DNA of 64,000 nucleotides from Vibrio sp. 10N.286.49.B3 (GTDB lineage Bacteria; Pseudomonadota; Gammaproteobacteria; Enterobacterales; Vibrionaceae). Below, in pieces: positions 37,443 to 47,200 of the stretch; the first letter of the stretch is position 1; the number at the start of each line of letters is the position of its first letter. The DNA lies in NCBI RefSeq assembly GCF_002873395.1, contig NZ_MCUV01000024.1, positions 124,001-188,000 on the forward strand, given 5' to 3'. The translations under genes were made by a program, and so were the position numbers. The notes under the pieces are model-generated. The model searched no databases. It was not told the DNA's origin and saw only the letters and a program-made list of their open reading frames with translations.

Positions 37443-38474
37443 TTAAAGTGCGCTAAAATAAGCTTTTAATGATTTTAATCTCACAGTCCCTCCACCAATT
37501 ATATCCATAAAGCTCAACCCTGGCAGTGGCTTCTTCGCTGATATCCATGCTGAACCAGTCGCACCTAAAGGTATGTCGTATCCTTCGGGTTCATCAAACT
37601 CGATGATAACTGTACGGCCATGCGAACTAGTATTTTGACTGACATGCTGACGAACAGATTGCGTGCTACCACGTGCTGCTATTTCTGCTTCCCCAGTATT
37701 CGACGTAATACTATTTACTCTTCCTCTGAATATTTCACCTGGGTGCGAGTCGACATAAAACTCAGAAAATTGTCCTTTCTCAATATGACGGAATGTTTGA
37801 TCACTCACTCGCATTTCAACAAACTTTTTACTTGTGTCATATAAAAATAAATTCCCCAATCTAGACCCTTCAGCAATATTTACAACACCAACGATCCCAT
37901 CAAACGGTGCTGTAACGGTATTTCTTGTATTTAGCCACTCTAGTTGGTTTATTTTGGCTTGAGTTGCCTTCGCTTCAGCCTCTGCAGCTAGAAGCTCTGA
38001 TTCACCTCTTTCGATACGAACAAGTAAATCATCTTTCTCTTTTTCAGCACTAAATTGCTCTAACTGTATTAATCTATTATGATTTTTTTTATCCAGTACA
38101 ATTTGCTTTAGAATACTTTCAGTTTTGTGATGTATAGCATTTAAATTAGCAGTTAAACTATTAATCTCTTCATCGGTATCTTCCGATTCTAATGTATAAA
38201 TGACATCACCTTTCTTTACACTTTGGTTATGTTTGACATAGACATCTTTAATTTGCTGGCCTGCTAATGGGCTTAAAACAGCATGTGGAGCTTTTACTGT
38301 TGAACTATCAGTTAAATCAGCAGGTGACCAAAACCTATGAGCTGTAAATAATAGGAAAGCAATAGCTGCACCAATGCTCACGCTAATTACAGCATTACGT
38401 AGTGTCCATTGAATTATCCCCATCTTGACTAATAACCATACAATGAAAATATATGGGATCATTATTTCTTTCAT
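37443..38474 (-). CDS. HlyD family membrane fusion protein
   Basis: A 343-residue periplasmic adaptor with two N-terminal hydrophobic segments (about residues 5-20 and 27-46). The biotinyl-lipoyl hairpin is split around the coiled coil: HAVLSPLAGQQIKDVYVKHNQSVKKGDVIYTLES before, and NTVTAPFDGIVGVVNIAEG after. The coiled coil is about 90 residues. It resembles YibH/EmrA-type adaptors, which work with an inner-membrane pump. Its partner is the membrane protein gene 3 nt upstream. GGAG for this gene lies within the end of that upstream gene, a sign of coupled translation. No ATPase or outer-membrane channel is near. Confidence 0.88.
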   Translation of the reverse strand: MKEIMIPYIFIVWLLVKMGIIQWTLRNAVISVSIGAAIAFLLFTAHRFWSPADLTDSSTVKAPHAVLSPLAGQQIKDVYVKHNQSVKKGDVIYTLESEDTDEEINSLTANLNAIHHKTESILKQIVLDKKNHNRLIQLEQFSAEKEKDDLLVRIERGESELLAAEAEAKATQAKINQLEWLNTRNTVTAPFDGIVGVVNIAEGSRLGNLFLYDTSKKFVEMRVSDQTFRHIEKGQFSEFYVDSHPGEIFRGRVNSITSNTGEAEIAARGSTQSVRQHVSQNTSSHGRTVIIEFDEPEGYDIPLGATGSAWISAKKPLPGLSFMDIIGGGTVRLKSLKAYFSAL

Positions 38475-38477
38475 TAT

Positions 38478-39038
38478 TTATTCTCCAATATTATTTTTGT
38501 TTGGTACTAACTGACGGTCAATTAACTTCTTTAATTTGTGGCTATCATTTTGGGTGGTTAGTCCATTTCTAATAATAGAGCTCAATGTATTACTAATGGA
38601 AATCCAGTTAGTGAATGCAATTATGACTGCGAGCACCCACCAACCCTTATTAATAAATAATCCACACAAAGAAAGAGAAAAAACTAAGTTAGCTTGATGA
38701 CTTTTAATTTTTTCACTTCTATGAACTGCGATTTCATGCAGTTGCCACAATAGGTAAATAACGTAACTACAAACCGTTACAGTAATAACAAAAATAAGGC
38801 CCATAAAAAATTCAGAGTCAAATAATCCAATAATACTAGGTAGGCCATTACTGAAGTAAGATTCTGGGATTTCTGTGCCATTTATTGTCGATAGAAGAGA
38901 GAATAGATGGCTAAGTAATAAGAAAGAGGTCAGTATTACGATACCTTTTATACACTTCATGACCCAATACTTCACCTTATTGAGCCATCTATTTTGCTTT
39001 ATAGAGGGCGCTAATTGAGACTGTTTATCTGCTTTCAT
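38478..39038 (-). CDS. inner-membrane protein paired with the HlyD-like adaptor
   Basis: A 186-residue membrane protein with three to four transmembrane segments (IKGIVILTSFLLLSHLFSLL, FFMGLIFVITVTVCSYVIYLL, LVFSLSLCGLFI, WWVLAVIIAFTNWISI). I do not recognise the family; its close coupling to the HlyD-like gene resembles the E. coli yibH/yibI arrangement but the sequences are not obviously alike. It probably forms a small transport complex with the adaptor. The ribosome-binding site is weak. Confidence 0.7.
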   Translation of the reverse strand: MKADKQSQLAPSIKQNRWLNKVKYWVMKCIKGIVILTSFLLLSHLFSLLSTINGTEIPESYFSNGLPSIIGLFDSEFFMGLIFVITVTVCSYVIYLLWQLHEIAVHRSEKIKSHQANLVFSLSLCGLFINKGWWVLAVIIAFTNWISISNTLSSIIRNGLTTQNDSHKLKKLIDRQLVPNKNNIGE

Positions 39039-39292
39039 TTATGATTACCAAAATGTTGATTGAATAGTCCATCGAATAGACCTCTACATAAGTAAGGTAT
39101 CGGTTCCTTGTCGACATCAATAATATATGGCAATACATACGTGAAATAAATGAACTCAACTCAAGTTGTTATATAAATGAAATTGATGTATCAGTTCAAT
39201 AAAGGGATGGAGCCATAGATTTATTATAAGTAGATTTGTTTCTTTTCGGGTAAGGGATTGCGTTATTTGCGGTAAGAAGTTTGAAAGACTAC

Positions 39293-39730
39293 TTAGTTTA
39301 ACGCACTATACCCTCTGTCTTGCATGCAGTTTCTCATTAAATCATTGCGCTCTTTTTGGTTTGTTGCCTCAGCCGCTTGTTGAGAGCCTTTACCTGATAG
39401 CATCCCAACAGTTGTCCCGACTGCAGCGCCTTTTTTGGCAGCACTACTACCAGAGTTCCCAGATATACTGCCAGCAATAGCACCTACAGTTGCTCCTCGT
39501 GCCCCTCGTTTAACTCCTTGTTCTATAGCGCCAGTACCTTCATTTTGACCGACATGATTCATCAGTTGAGCACACTCTTGCTGATTTTGGTTAAATTCAT
39601 TAGCATCGTATCGAGTGTGGTCGAATACTAAAGTATGAGCGTTAGCATAGGTAGGAATGGCGGCGAATAAAACCACCGCGACTCCTGCGCTAATATTAAT
39701 AAGTTTGTTTCGAATTGATTTTCTTTTCAC
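39293..39730 (-). CDS. exported glycine-zipper protein
   Basis: A 145-residue protein with a signal peptide ending ANA (about residue 31). The centre is a glycine zipper (GARGATVGAIAGSISGNSGS, KKGAAVGTTVGMLSG), as in YMGG-type and OmpA/SlyB-like lipoprotein families. The C terminus has NDLMRNCMQDRGYSAL, and two Cys (CAQL, NCMQ) could form a disulfide. It is not a lipoprotein by sequence. It probably inserts in or coats the outer membrane. Gene context: upstream of, and transcribed in the same direction as, the HlyD pair but 254 nt away, with nothing I can identify between. Confidence 0.8.
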   Translation of the reverse strand: MKRKSIRNKLINISAGVAVVLFAAIPTYANAHTLVFDHTRYDANEFNQNQQECAQLMNHVGQNEGTGAIEQGVKRGARGATVGAIAGSISGNSGSSAAKKGAAVGTTVGMLSGKGSQQAAEATNQKERNDLMRNCMQDRGYSALN

Positions 39731-39788
39731 TAAAGCACCCTTAATGATAAATGGGCAAGTCCGTTTGCCATTTTAAATCGAGAATAAA

Positions 39789-40520
39789 TTAGAAGTGGTA
39801 AGACAGACCTAAGGTCACGATATGATCGTTATCAATAGCAGACATTGTTGTTGAATCTTCAGGTCCTGTAATGGTTAACTCACCTTCTTGAGTGTTAAAG
39901 TAGGTGTATTTGACATATGGGGTCCAATCATCAATTTGGGTTGAAAGTACGACTTCATGCTCATTGGTGCGATAGGATCCTTGGGTGAATAGAACTTGCC
40001 CTGCATCTGTACGAATATACCCATCAGAGCCATCACTGCTTTCATGAGTGTATTGGTAATCAAGTATCCAGTTACCTAACGTGTATTGTGCACCAGCGAG
40101 AAAAGTATTGGTGTTAATGGTCGTATCACTTAAATGCTCTAAGGTTTGGCTAGATTGGTTATAACCCACACCACCAAAGACATTAAAGCTATTGCTGACT
40201 TTGTAATCAATGGTACCTTCAATTAGCATTTCTTCACCTGTTTCCCACTTGCCTAACTCACCGTACAAATTAAAAGTCCATGCATCACTAACATGAAAGT
40301 TATGACCATAACCTGCAGCTAGCCAACCTTGATCATCGAAACCAATATAAACTTGACCATTTTCAGAGGCATTAAGGTATGCACCTGCTTCAGTTGAATA
40401 GATCCCTGCGTCTGCAGCATTAGAAGCTACATTTTGCTCGATATAGACTTGTGCTGAATTCGCTGAAGCTGCGCTGCTAAGAAGTGAAAGTGATAAAGGT
40501 AGTAAGTAGATGTTTTTCAT
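39789..40520 (-). CDS. outer-membrane beta-barrel protein
   Basis: A 243-residue exported protein. The signal peptide ends SAASA (about residue 20). The rest alternates short beta strands with aromatic belts (WTFNLYGELGKWETG, NWILDYQYTHESSDG, WTPYVKYTYFNTQEGE) and ends in SYHF, the C-terminal Phe of barrels. About ten strands are expected. The ligand is unknown. Its ribosome-binding site GGAGAT sits inside an 8-bp hairpin (40525-40559), so translation may be regulated. A LysR regulator lies 96 nt upstream in the same direction. Confidence 0.82.
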   Translation of the reverse strand: MKNIYLLPLSLSLLSSAASANSAQVYIEQNVASNAADAGIYSTEAGAYLNASENGQVYIGFDDQGWLAAGYGHNFHVSDAWTFNLYGELGKWETGEEMLIEGTIDYKVSNSFNVFGGVGYNQSSQTLEHLSDTTINTNTFLAGAQYTLGNWILDYQYTHESSDGSDGYIRTDAGQVLFTQGSYRTNEHEVVLSTQIDDWTPYVKYTYFNTQEGELTITGPEDSTTMSAIDNDHIVTLGLSYHF

Positions 40521-40524
40521 AAGT

Positions 40525-40559
40525 ATCTCCAGTAAGTAACTCTTGTAGTTGCTGGAGAT
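40525..40559 (-). promoter_or_regulatory. hairpin masking the ribosome-binding site of the outer-membrane protein gene
   Basis: ATCTCCAG / CTGGAGAT form an 8-bp stem on the minus strand. GGAG, the only ribosome-binding site for the ATG at 40520, is in the right arm. An inner 4-bp stem (AACT / AGTT) is also possible. Confidence 0.5.
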
Positions 40560-40615
40560 TATGAACTTAAAATTAGTTTATATTAATAAGCTCAAATAGA
40601 GTTTAAATATAAATT

Positions 40616-41455
40616 TCATTTATGCTTAATTAGAGTTTTCTTGATCAGTTCACGTACTTTAAGGTGCTGTTCATCCTTAGCATAACGTCGATGGTACAGC
40701 ATTCTAAATTTTATAGGGTGAAGTGGAAGTGGTATTGAATGAATTTTCAAGTCTAATTGTGGTGCGAGCTTTTCCGCTAAGGAACGAGTTGAAGAGGCGA
40801 TGTAGTTAGTACTACTTGCTAGCATTAACATACTGGCAATAGAACTTGTTTCTATCTTTATTTTACGTGGTGGTAGGTCTGCATCAGATAGGAACTCAAC
40901 GGTGTTCATATCTGCTCTTTTTATTTTCAGTGCAATATGTTCTTCTTGAAAATAAGCTTCTTGTGTTAGTTGCTCTTTAATTCTTGGGTGCTCGATTCGT
41001 GTGAGGCAAACGGCTTCATCGGTAAATAGAACCTCTTCGATTAAAGTGTGTTTTTTGCTCGAGATTACATCAATAACAATATCAACTTTTTGAGAAATTA
41101 ACGCATCGAAAAGTTCATTCTCCTGTAGTGGGGCCTCACTAAAATTTACGTTATCAATATCACTAATCAAGTGAAGTAAACTTTCGGTGCAGTAGATATT
41201 AAGGTTATTGGTTTGCTGCTCAAGTGTAGTAATAACATTTAATGGGTCTTCTATCTTATTAGCCAGTGAAACAGCTGCTCCGGTAGGGGCGATACCACGA
41301 CCTTCGCGAACAAATAATGTTTTTCCAACCACCGTCTCTAGCCGCTTAATTGCAGCGCTAACCGCAGGCTGAGTTAAATCGAGTTGCTCTGATGCCGCAG
41401 TAATCGAACTATGCTTGTATACCGCTAAAAAAGTAGTAAGAAGATTAAGATCCAA
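40616..41455 (-). CDS. LysR family transcriptional regulator
   Basis: A 279-residue regulator with the LysR winged helix at the N terminus (MDLNLLTTFLAVYKHSSITAASEQLDLTQPAVSAAIKRLETVVGKTLFVREGRGIAPT) followed by a two-lobed effector domain. The effector half is somewhat short compared with the usual ~300 residues. It is transcribed toward the outer-membrane protein gene 95 nt downstream and could be its regulator. Effector unknown. Confidence 0.9.
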   Translation of the reverse strand: MDLNLLTTFLAVYKHSSITAASEQLDLTQPAVSAAIKRLETVVGKTLFVREGRGIAPTGAAVSLANKIEDPLNVITTLEQQTNNLNIYCTESLLHLISDIDNVNFSEAPLQENELFDALISQKVDIVIDVISSKKHTLIEEVLFTDEAVCLTRIEHPRIKEQLTQEAYFQEEHIALKIKRADMNTVEFLSDADLPPRKIKIETSSIASMLMLASSTNYIASSTRSLAEKLAPQLDLKIHSIPLPLHPIKFRMLYHRRYAKDEQHLKVRELIKKTLIKHK

Positions 41456-41621
41456 GTTATATTCTCTTGCTTATTAGTGTGATGAACAACCAGTAGTTAT
41501 TAACTTACACTATTCAGCGTAAATAAGTGAATTTATTTTATTTTGATTTAGTACAGTTTTCATTTTAAGTAAGCTGGTCTAAATTTATTATATTATAGTA
41601 GCGTAACTTAACAGCTTCAAA

Positions 41622-42521
41622 TTACCCTTTGATTCGTGCTGTAATAAAGTCCACGGCAGCTTTCACTTTTGGGGTCGCATAGCTAAGCTTCTGATATAGC
41701 ATATAAACCGCCATATTCTGCCCTTGAGTTACCGCAAGCGGCTCTGGAAAGTCGAGTTCAACTAACTCTCCACGCGTAAAGTAGGGTTGTAGCACCCAGC
41801 GAGGCATCAAAATTATCCCTTCACCATTGATGGCTTTGTTGGTTAGCCATGGTCCATTATTGGTTGTTAATACACTCGGCGCTGACACATTTTGCCACTG
41901 ACCATCAATCTCACTTAACCATGGTGTCGGACCAAAAGGCGTCTTGAAATAGAGCCCTCTATGCTGCTTTAGTTCGCGAGTGCTGAGAGGAGTGCCTGCA
42001 CTTTCTAAATATTTAGGTGCTGCTGCAGCAATAAAATGATTATCCATCAGGTGAATGGCAATGATTCGCTCATCAGGTGCAAACCCGCCACGAATAGCAA
42101 TATCCACATCATCTCGATCTAATTTAGACAACTCATCACTAAAGACAATATCCAATAACACTTCAGGGTAGTAGGTTGAAAACTCATCAAGAATAGGCAT
42201 GAGAATTTGCTCACCGAAACCAACCATCGTACTAATTTTTAATGTTCCGGTCGGGGTGGTTTGATAATTACGCACAGCTTGATTCGATTGCTCTAGCTGA
42301 GAAAGGATAGCGTTCACTTGCTGTAAATACTGTTTACCGACCTCAGTTACAATCACCGTTCTTGTTGTTCGTGTGAGTAACTGAGCACCCAAACTGGCTT
42401 CTAAATCTGCAATACGGCGAGATATCGAAGATGCAGGGACATTAAAATGTTTTGCTGCAGCAGTAAAGTTGCCAGCTTCCGCCGTTGCTACAAAGTACTT
42501 CAGCGCTTTTAATTGATCCAT
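41622..42521 (-). CDS. LysR family transcriptional regulator divergent from MDR oxidoreductase
   Basis: A 299-residue LysR regulator. The helix-turn-helix is MDQLKALKYFVATAEAGNFTAAAKHFNVPASSISRRIADLEASLGAQLLTRTTRTV, of the AaeR/DsdC-like CrgA subgroup (TRTTRTV motif). The effector domain contains GTLKISTMVGFG and DVDIAIRGG. It is divergent from the oxidoreductase at 42645 across 123 bp, the classic arrangement in which the regulator controls the facing gene. Confidence 0.92.
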   Translation of the reverse strand: MDQLKALKYFVATAEAGNFTAAAKHFNVPASSISRRIADLEASLGAQLLTRTTRTVIVTEVGKQYLQQVNAILSQLEQSNQAVRNYQTTPTGTLKISTMVGFGEQILMPILDEFSTYYPEVLLDIVFSDELSKLDRDDVDIAIRGGFAPDERIIAIHLMDNHFIAAAAPKYLESAGTPLSTRELKQHRGLYFKTPFGPTPWLSEIDGQWQNVSAPSVLTTNNGPWLTNKAINGEGIILMPRWVLQPYFTRGELVELDFPEPLAVTQGQNMAVYMLYQKLSYATPKVKAAVDFITARIKG

Positions 42522-42644
42522 AATATGCTCATCATTGCTTTTTAGACAATAGAGATTAGCATTTTATCGCCTATATACAATGTAATTAATAGGTAATAAT
42601 CAATACATCTCCAGAAGCGATGAATCCTAAATAAGGAAATAAAC

Positions 42645-43643
42645 ATGAGCCATTACACTGAAATCTTATTAGCCCAACGTCCTGATAATAACCCAATTGG
42701 TCCACATCTATTTGAAGTAGTTGAAAAACCGATTCCTAGCGCAGGTCCAGGGCAGGTATTGATTAAACAAACTCATATGTCATTGGATCCTGCCATGCTT
42801 GGTTGGATGAGCCCTGATACGAATAGTTATATACCGCCAGTTGATTTAGGTTCGGTAATGCGTTCAAGCGGTTATGGTGAAGTCGTTGAATCTAATCATC
42901 CAGATTTTTCAGTGGGTGATAAAGTGCTAGGAATGATGGGTTGGACCGAGTATCTGCTCTCTACCGGGCGCGGTTTAAATAAAATTGAACCAACGATTGG
43001 TGCAGAAATGGCATTGTCAGTTTTTGCGCTGCCGGGTTTAACGGCTACGCAAGGTCTATTTAATGTAGGTCATCCTAAAAAAGGAGAAACTCTTGTCGTG
43101 ACTGGCGCTGCTGGGTCTGTTGGTTCGATAGTGGGTCAGTTAGCTAAAGCAGAAGGCTTGTGTGTGATTGGTGTTGTAGGTAGTGATGAAAAAGCTGACT
43201 GGATTGTTAACACTCTTGGTTTTGACGGGGCGATTAACTATAAATCAGACAACTTAGAGCAGCAGTTAATTGAGTTAACTCCGAATGGCGTTGATCTGTT
43301 TTTTGAAAATACGGGTGGTCCAATTCAGCATGCTATCTTTAATCGCATGAATACTTTTGGTCGTATTGTCGTATGTGGAATGATTGCAGATTACACGGCA
43401 GAAACTCCAGCACCAGGTCCAAACTGGATTAACTTGATTAAAAAACGTATTACCGTTCAAGGCTTTGCTATGCCAGATCATTTAGGTGATGCTCCAGCAC
43501 TACTTAGTAAATTAACGCCATATGTTATGCAGGGTAAGGTTCACTATCGTAGCCATATTTTAGAAGGACTAGAGAGTTCAATGGATGGGTTGAATCTTCT
43601 TTTAACGGGCGCAAACCAAGGTAAGTTAATAGTTAAGCTGTAG
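42645..43643 (+). CDS. zinc-free MDR NADP-dependent oxidoreductase (CurA/YncB-like)
   Basis: A 332-residue medium-chain reductase that reduces enone double bonds with NADPH. The dinucleotide fold motif is VTGAAGSVGSIVGQLAKAEG, the substrate side has LSLDPAMLGWM, and the NADP Lys/Tyr region is ALYNK-like in DGAINYKSDN. No zinc-ligand Cys cluster is present. It resembles leukotriene-B4 dehydrogenase and curcumin reductase relatives. AAGGAAA precedes the ATG. It is divergent from the LysR regulator at 41622 and probably induced by toxic carbonyls. Confidence 0.93.
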   Translation: MSHYTEILLAQRPDNNPIGPHLFEVVEKPIPSAGPGQVLIKQTHMSLDPAMLGWMSPDTNSYIPPVDLGSVMRSSGYGEVVESNHPDFSVGDKVLGMMGWTEYLLSTGRGLNKIEPTIGAEMALSVFALPGLTATQGLFNVGHPKKGETLVVTGAAGSVGSIVGQLAKAEGLCVIGVVGSDEKADWIVNTLGFDGAINYKSDNLEQQLIELTPNGVDLFFENTGGPIQHAIFNRMNTFGRIVVCGMIADYTAETPAPGPNWINLIKKRITVQGFAMPDHLGDAPALLSKLTPYVMQGKVHYRSHILEGLESSMDGLNLLLTGANQGKLIVKL

Positions 43644-43737
43644 TTTTGATACATACATCATATTATAAAACTTAATTTACTCGCTTTGAATAAGGTTATC
43701 TACACTGAAGATAACCTTATCTTTTATGGATACCTTT

Positions 43738-44124
43738 ATGATCACAGCACTGTACGCCTCTCTCTTAGCCTTATTAATGTTGTGGCTCTCTATTCAAGTG
43801 ATTAAACAGCGTCGATTAGCAAAAGTCGCTTATGCAGATGGAGGGGTTGATGCGCTGCAAATTGCCAGAAGTGCACATGGTAATGCCGTTGATTACATCC
43901 CCATTACACTGATCCTTATGGCTTTACTAGAGTATAACAGTGCCAATATTTGGCTGATCCACCTTGTTGGTTTAAGCTTTCTGGCTGCGCGTATTATTCA
44001 CGCTATCGGCATTTTAAAAGGTCGCTTTAACTTCCGAGTACAAGGCATGATATTAACCTTTGTTAGTATGGCGGTGGTTATTATTCTCAATCTGGTTTAT
44101 CTACCATTTGAACGGCTATTTTAA
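43738..44124 (+). CDS. MAPEG family membrane protein
   Basis: A 128-residue protein with four transmembrane segments and the MAPEG pattern: an N-terminal TM, RSAHGNAVDYIPITLILMALLEYN, then LAARIIHAIGIL and a last TM. Relatives are glutathione-dependent detoxification enzymes such as YecN. The start at 43738 has GGA 7 nt upstream; the ATG at 43726 has none. It follows the MDR oxidoreductase at about 95 nt and may be co-regulated. A 17-bp perfect tandem duplication spans its stop codon. Confidence 0.85.
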   Translation: MITALYASLLALLMLWLSIQVIKQRRLAKVAYADGGVDALQIARSAHGNAVDYIPITLILMALLEYNSANIWLIHLVGLSFLAARIIHAIGILKGRFNFRVQGMILTFVSMAVVIILNLVYLPFERLF

Positions 44125-44142
44125 ATGAACGGCTATTTTAAA
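44109..44142. repeat. 17-bp perfect tandem duplication across a stop codon
   Basis: TGAACGGCTATTTTAAA occurs twice in direct succession (44109-44125, 44126-44142). The first copy ends the MAPEG gene (ERLF stop); the second lies after it. Confidence 0.9.
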
Positions 44143-44188
44143 GTCGTCACCCTAAAACTCCACGGTTGATGAGTGAAAAAATGTGATA

Positions 44189-44219
44189 AAAAAGGATTGG
44201 CGTAATACCAATCCTTTTT
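44189..44219. terminator. bidirectional terminator
   Basis: AAAAAGGATTGG / CCAATCCTTTTT, 12-bp arms with a 7-nt loop, with T runs on both strands. It serves the MAPEG gene and the converging large phosphorylase gene. Confidence 0.92.
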
Positions 44220-44245
44220 CGTTATATTTCGTTTACTTTGATCAG

Positions 44246-47200
44246 TTAGTGCTTAACTTGAAGTAGATTCATGCTGGTAAGAGAGACGGTGACTTTCTCG
44301 ATAAGCCCAGTACGTGAGTATAAGTAGTGAGCTTGTTGTGCTGGAATAGTCAGTTCATCGAATGTGATGATGTTACCTTTTTTCATATGCAGTTGGATTT
44401 GCGCTGGTGCATCCTCGCATAACTGATAAACAAAAGGCACTTGGCAGTAAGTGAAAGCCAATTCATTTTGTGCAATGGTTAAGCTGCACACTTTATTTTG
44501 AATATCTTGGTATTTGAATTGGCTTGAAGTCGTTAAAAATTCAGCGCGATGTAAGAGTGTCGGCTTGATATTAATTGCGCCCATTTCCACTTCCAATCCC
44601 AACTCACCAAAGCGTGTAATAACTTCCTCTTTGACCTGTCCTGTCATCCCAGGTTGTTGTGCGCCGGCATGTTTCGGGGTATGAGAGTAAGGATCGGTCG
44701 GGAAGGCTCCATACTCTAATGGGGTTTTATTAAATCCAATACCTTCACGCACGCGATAGTAATAGTTCGCTAACTGTTTCGTTTCATTACTATTGGCATC
44801 TTGTTGCCAAGCCATCTGATAGTTTTCTTGTACGGCGAGTAATAGCTTTGAGACCATATGCCAATAAATACAACCGAGACCTTCGTAGCCAAACATGGTA
44901 CCTGAACGACCAGTAAATGATTTATGATCAAAGGTTTGTTCGTATAAGTCTGCGATTTGTTGCCATTGTTCGTGATCAACTTGCGGATAATCGATTTTAA
45001 CTTGCTCGATCGCTGCCATTAAATAGCCATTATTCTCAAATTGGGCATTGAAGTGATAATGATTATGGCTGTCTTGATTGATGATTCGCGTGTCATTTTC
45101 CGCTAACATTTTTTGCAAGATATCATGCTGTTGGAATAGCGGCGCTGGAATGCTGTTTTTATCGATAAAGTGTTTTAGTTTTCGTTCAGGGTAGAGCATG
45201 AAGCTTTTTTGATCATCTCGATACATCTCACTAGAGAATAATTTATCTAATAAATTGACAGCTTGAGATGGTGTTAAATAACCAGAACTTAATACAGCAA
45301 CTTGCCCTTCAAGCATTGGATAAAGCGCCTCAACCGTAACAGAGTTATCAGTATAAGATAAAATATTATAAGCATTAAAAAGCCCATCTTCTCGATAGTT
45401 TCTTTCAATACTGACATCAATAATAGCGAGACTCGCAGAGAGTAGTTTTTCTATCTCATTGGTTTGTATTTCAATCTTTCCTGAAAATCCATTGTTTTGA
45501 TAGATGGTACGACGATACTTTTCAGCAGCAACTTCCAGTGAAGACAGTGTTGTTTTACGTGCTTGACCTGTCATTGTCTGATGTGCGAGATCTTGCGAAC
45601 AACGGATTAAGATATCGCTTACCGATAACATCCATTCACTAACTTCATTCGAAAGTATAAATGTTGATGGTGCGTTTTTGATAAGTTGAGTCAGAAAGGC
45701 TAAGTAGCGACGAATATAGTATAGCGTTACCATGGATAAACCATTACCAACAATCGCATTATTGGCATCGTTCCATTCTGGGCGTTGTGTATTAAGCCAA
45801 ATACCCCCATCAATAACGAAATTACTGAGTTTGGCGAGTAGAGGAACTAAGATTTTTTCCATCAAGTTGACCATATAAACTTGATCGTTAGCATCTAAAA
45901 CTAATCGTCCATCACTACCTATCTTCGCCACCTTACCTTCAATCACTGCTTGTAATTGATGATTGAAAGTCACCGTATCTTTTGGGTTTTCAAAGAGTTT
46001 ATCAACACTGCATAGTTTATAAGGCACATTGGCATAGCTGAAAATATCCTTTTCTAATAAAGCCATAAGGTCATTGTGTTGGTATTTGTCAGCCAGCTCT
46101 AAAAATTTAAGTAAATAGATGATTTGATGATCGCCCCAGTAGCCAATATTACTCCACGGATCATCGGCTTCCAGTAACTCCCAATCAATCCCTTCTTTGG
46201 TAATCCGATACGGGTTATAGCCATCCATGGTTGAAGCATTAACAAATTTAGCTAAGAAAGAAGGAATAAATTCAGGGTAGCTTAAAGCGATGGCTTCCCA
46301 GTTTTGGAAAATATCTCGCCAGTTCCCTTGGTACGACAACAGTCGATCACCATTGTCACCCTTCAATTTGATTTCATAATGGTTCCAAGGTCGACTCGGA
46401 TCTCCATGACGACGACCAAAAGTGAGCGGCAAGTACTCGTAACATAATCGAATGAGTTGCTTATTGTTGGTTAAGGCGACAACTTCTATTAACTGCGAAT
46501 GCGTGAAGGTTTCTGGCAGATCAGCAAATAATTCAGCATATTCCTTAAAGATCACTTTATTGGTATTAAGTAGTGTTTTAAGGACATCGTTTTTATCAAG
46601 CTGATAGTTATTTTCTACCACGCCACCACGCATGTTATTAAACAATACGTTTGCATAGTGGTGAACGCTGGTGGATTCTTCCGCCGTTAATTGCCATGCA
46701 TCGGCTCCAGACATTAACGACATGAGATCTTGCTGATTATTATCAATGCTTTGCTGTACTAGTGTCTTTAAATTGCCAGAGCTTAGATCATTGCAGTCAG
46801 CAAGAACGTCTTTAAGTTTACTGATTGCGTTATGATCTTTATCGATATCAGCAATGATTGTCCAATCTTGACTAGAGTGAGCGGCAAGCGTCAGGGATTT
46901 TTTAATAAAGTAGCTTCCACGTACCCCTTTTGTCACCGACTCACGACAGGTCGTATGCCCTTTGCGAAATGCTGATAACTGTTGGCTGCTTAATAAAATG
47001 TCATGGTTTTTATCACTCTCTAAGCTAAACACAGTGGTAGCCAAAAGTGATTCAGCTGGCTCAGCGCGATCACTTAATTTAGCGTACATGGTATAGAGAG
47101 CAAGCGATGAGTCTGCAACTTGTTCATTCCATTTATAAGCATCAACAAGTGCACTGCGTGTTTGTAATGCACTTAAAGGAGCGCCAGAAGGAAGGATATT

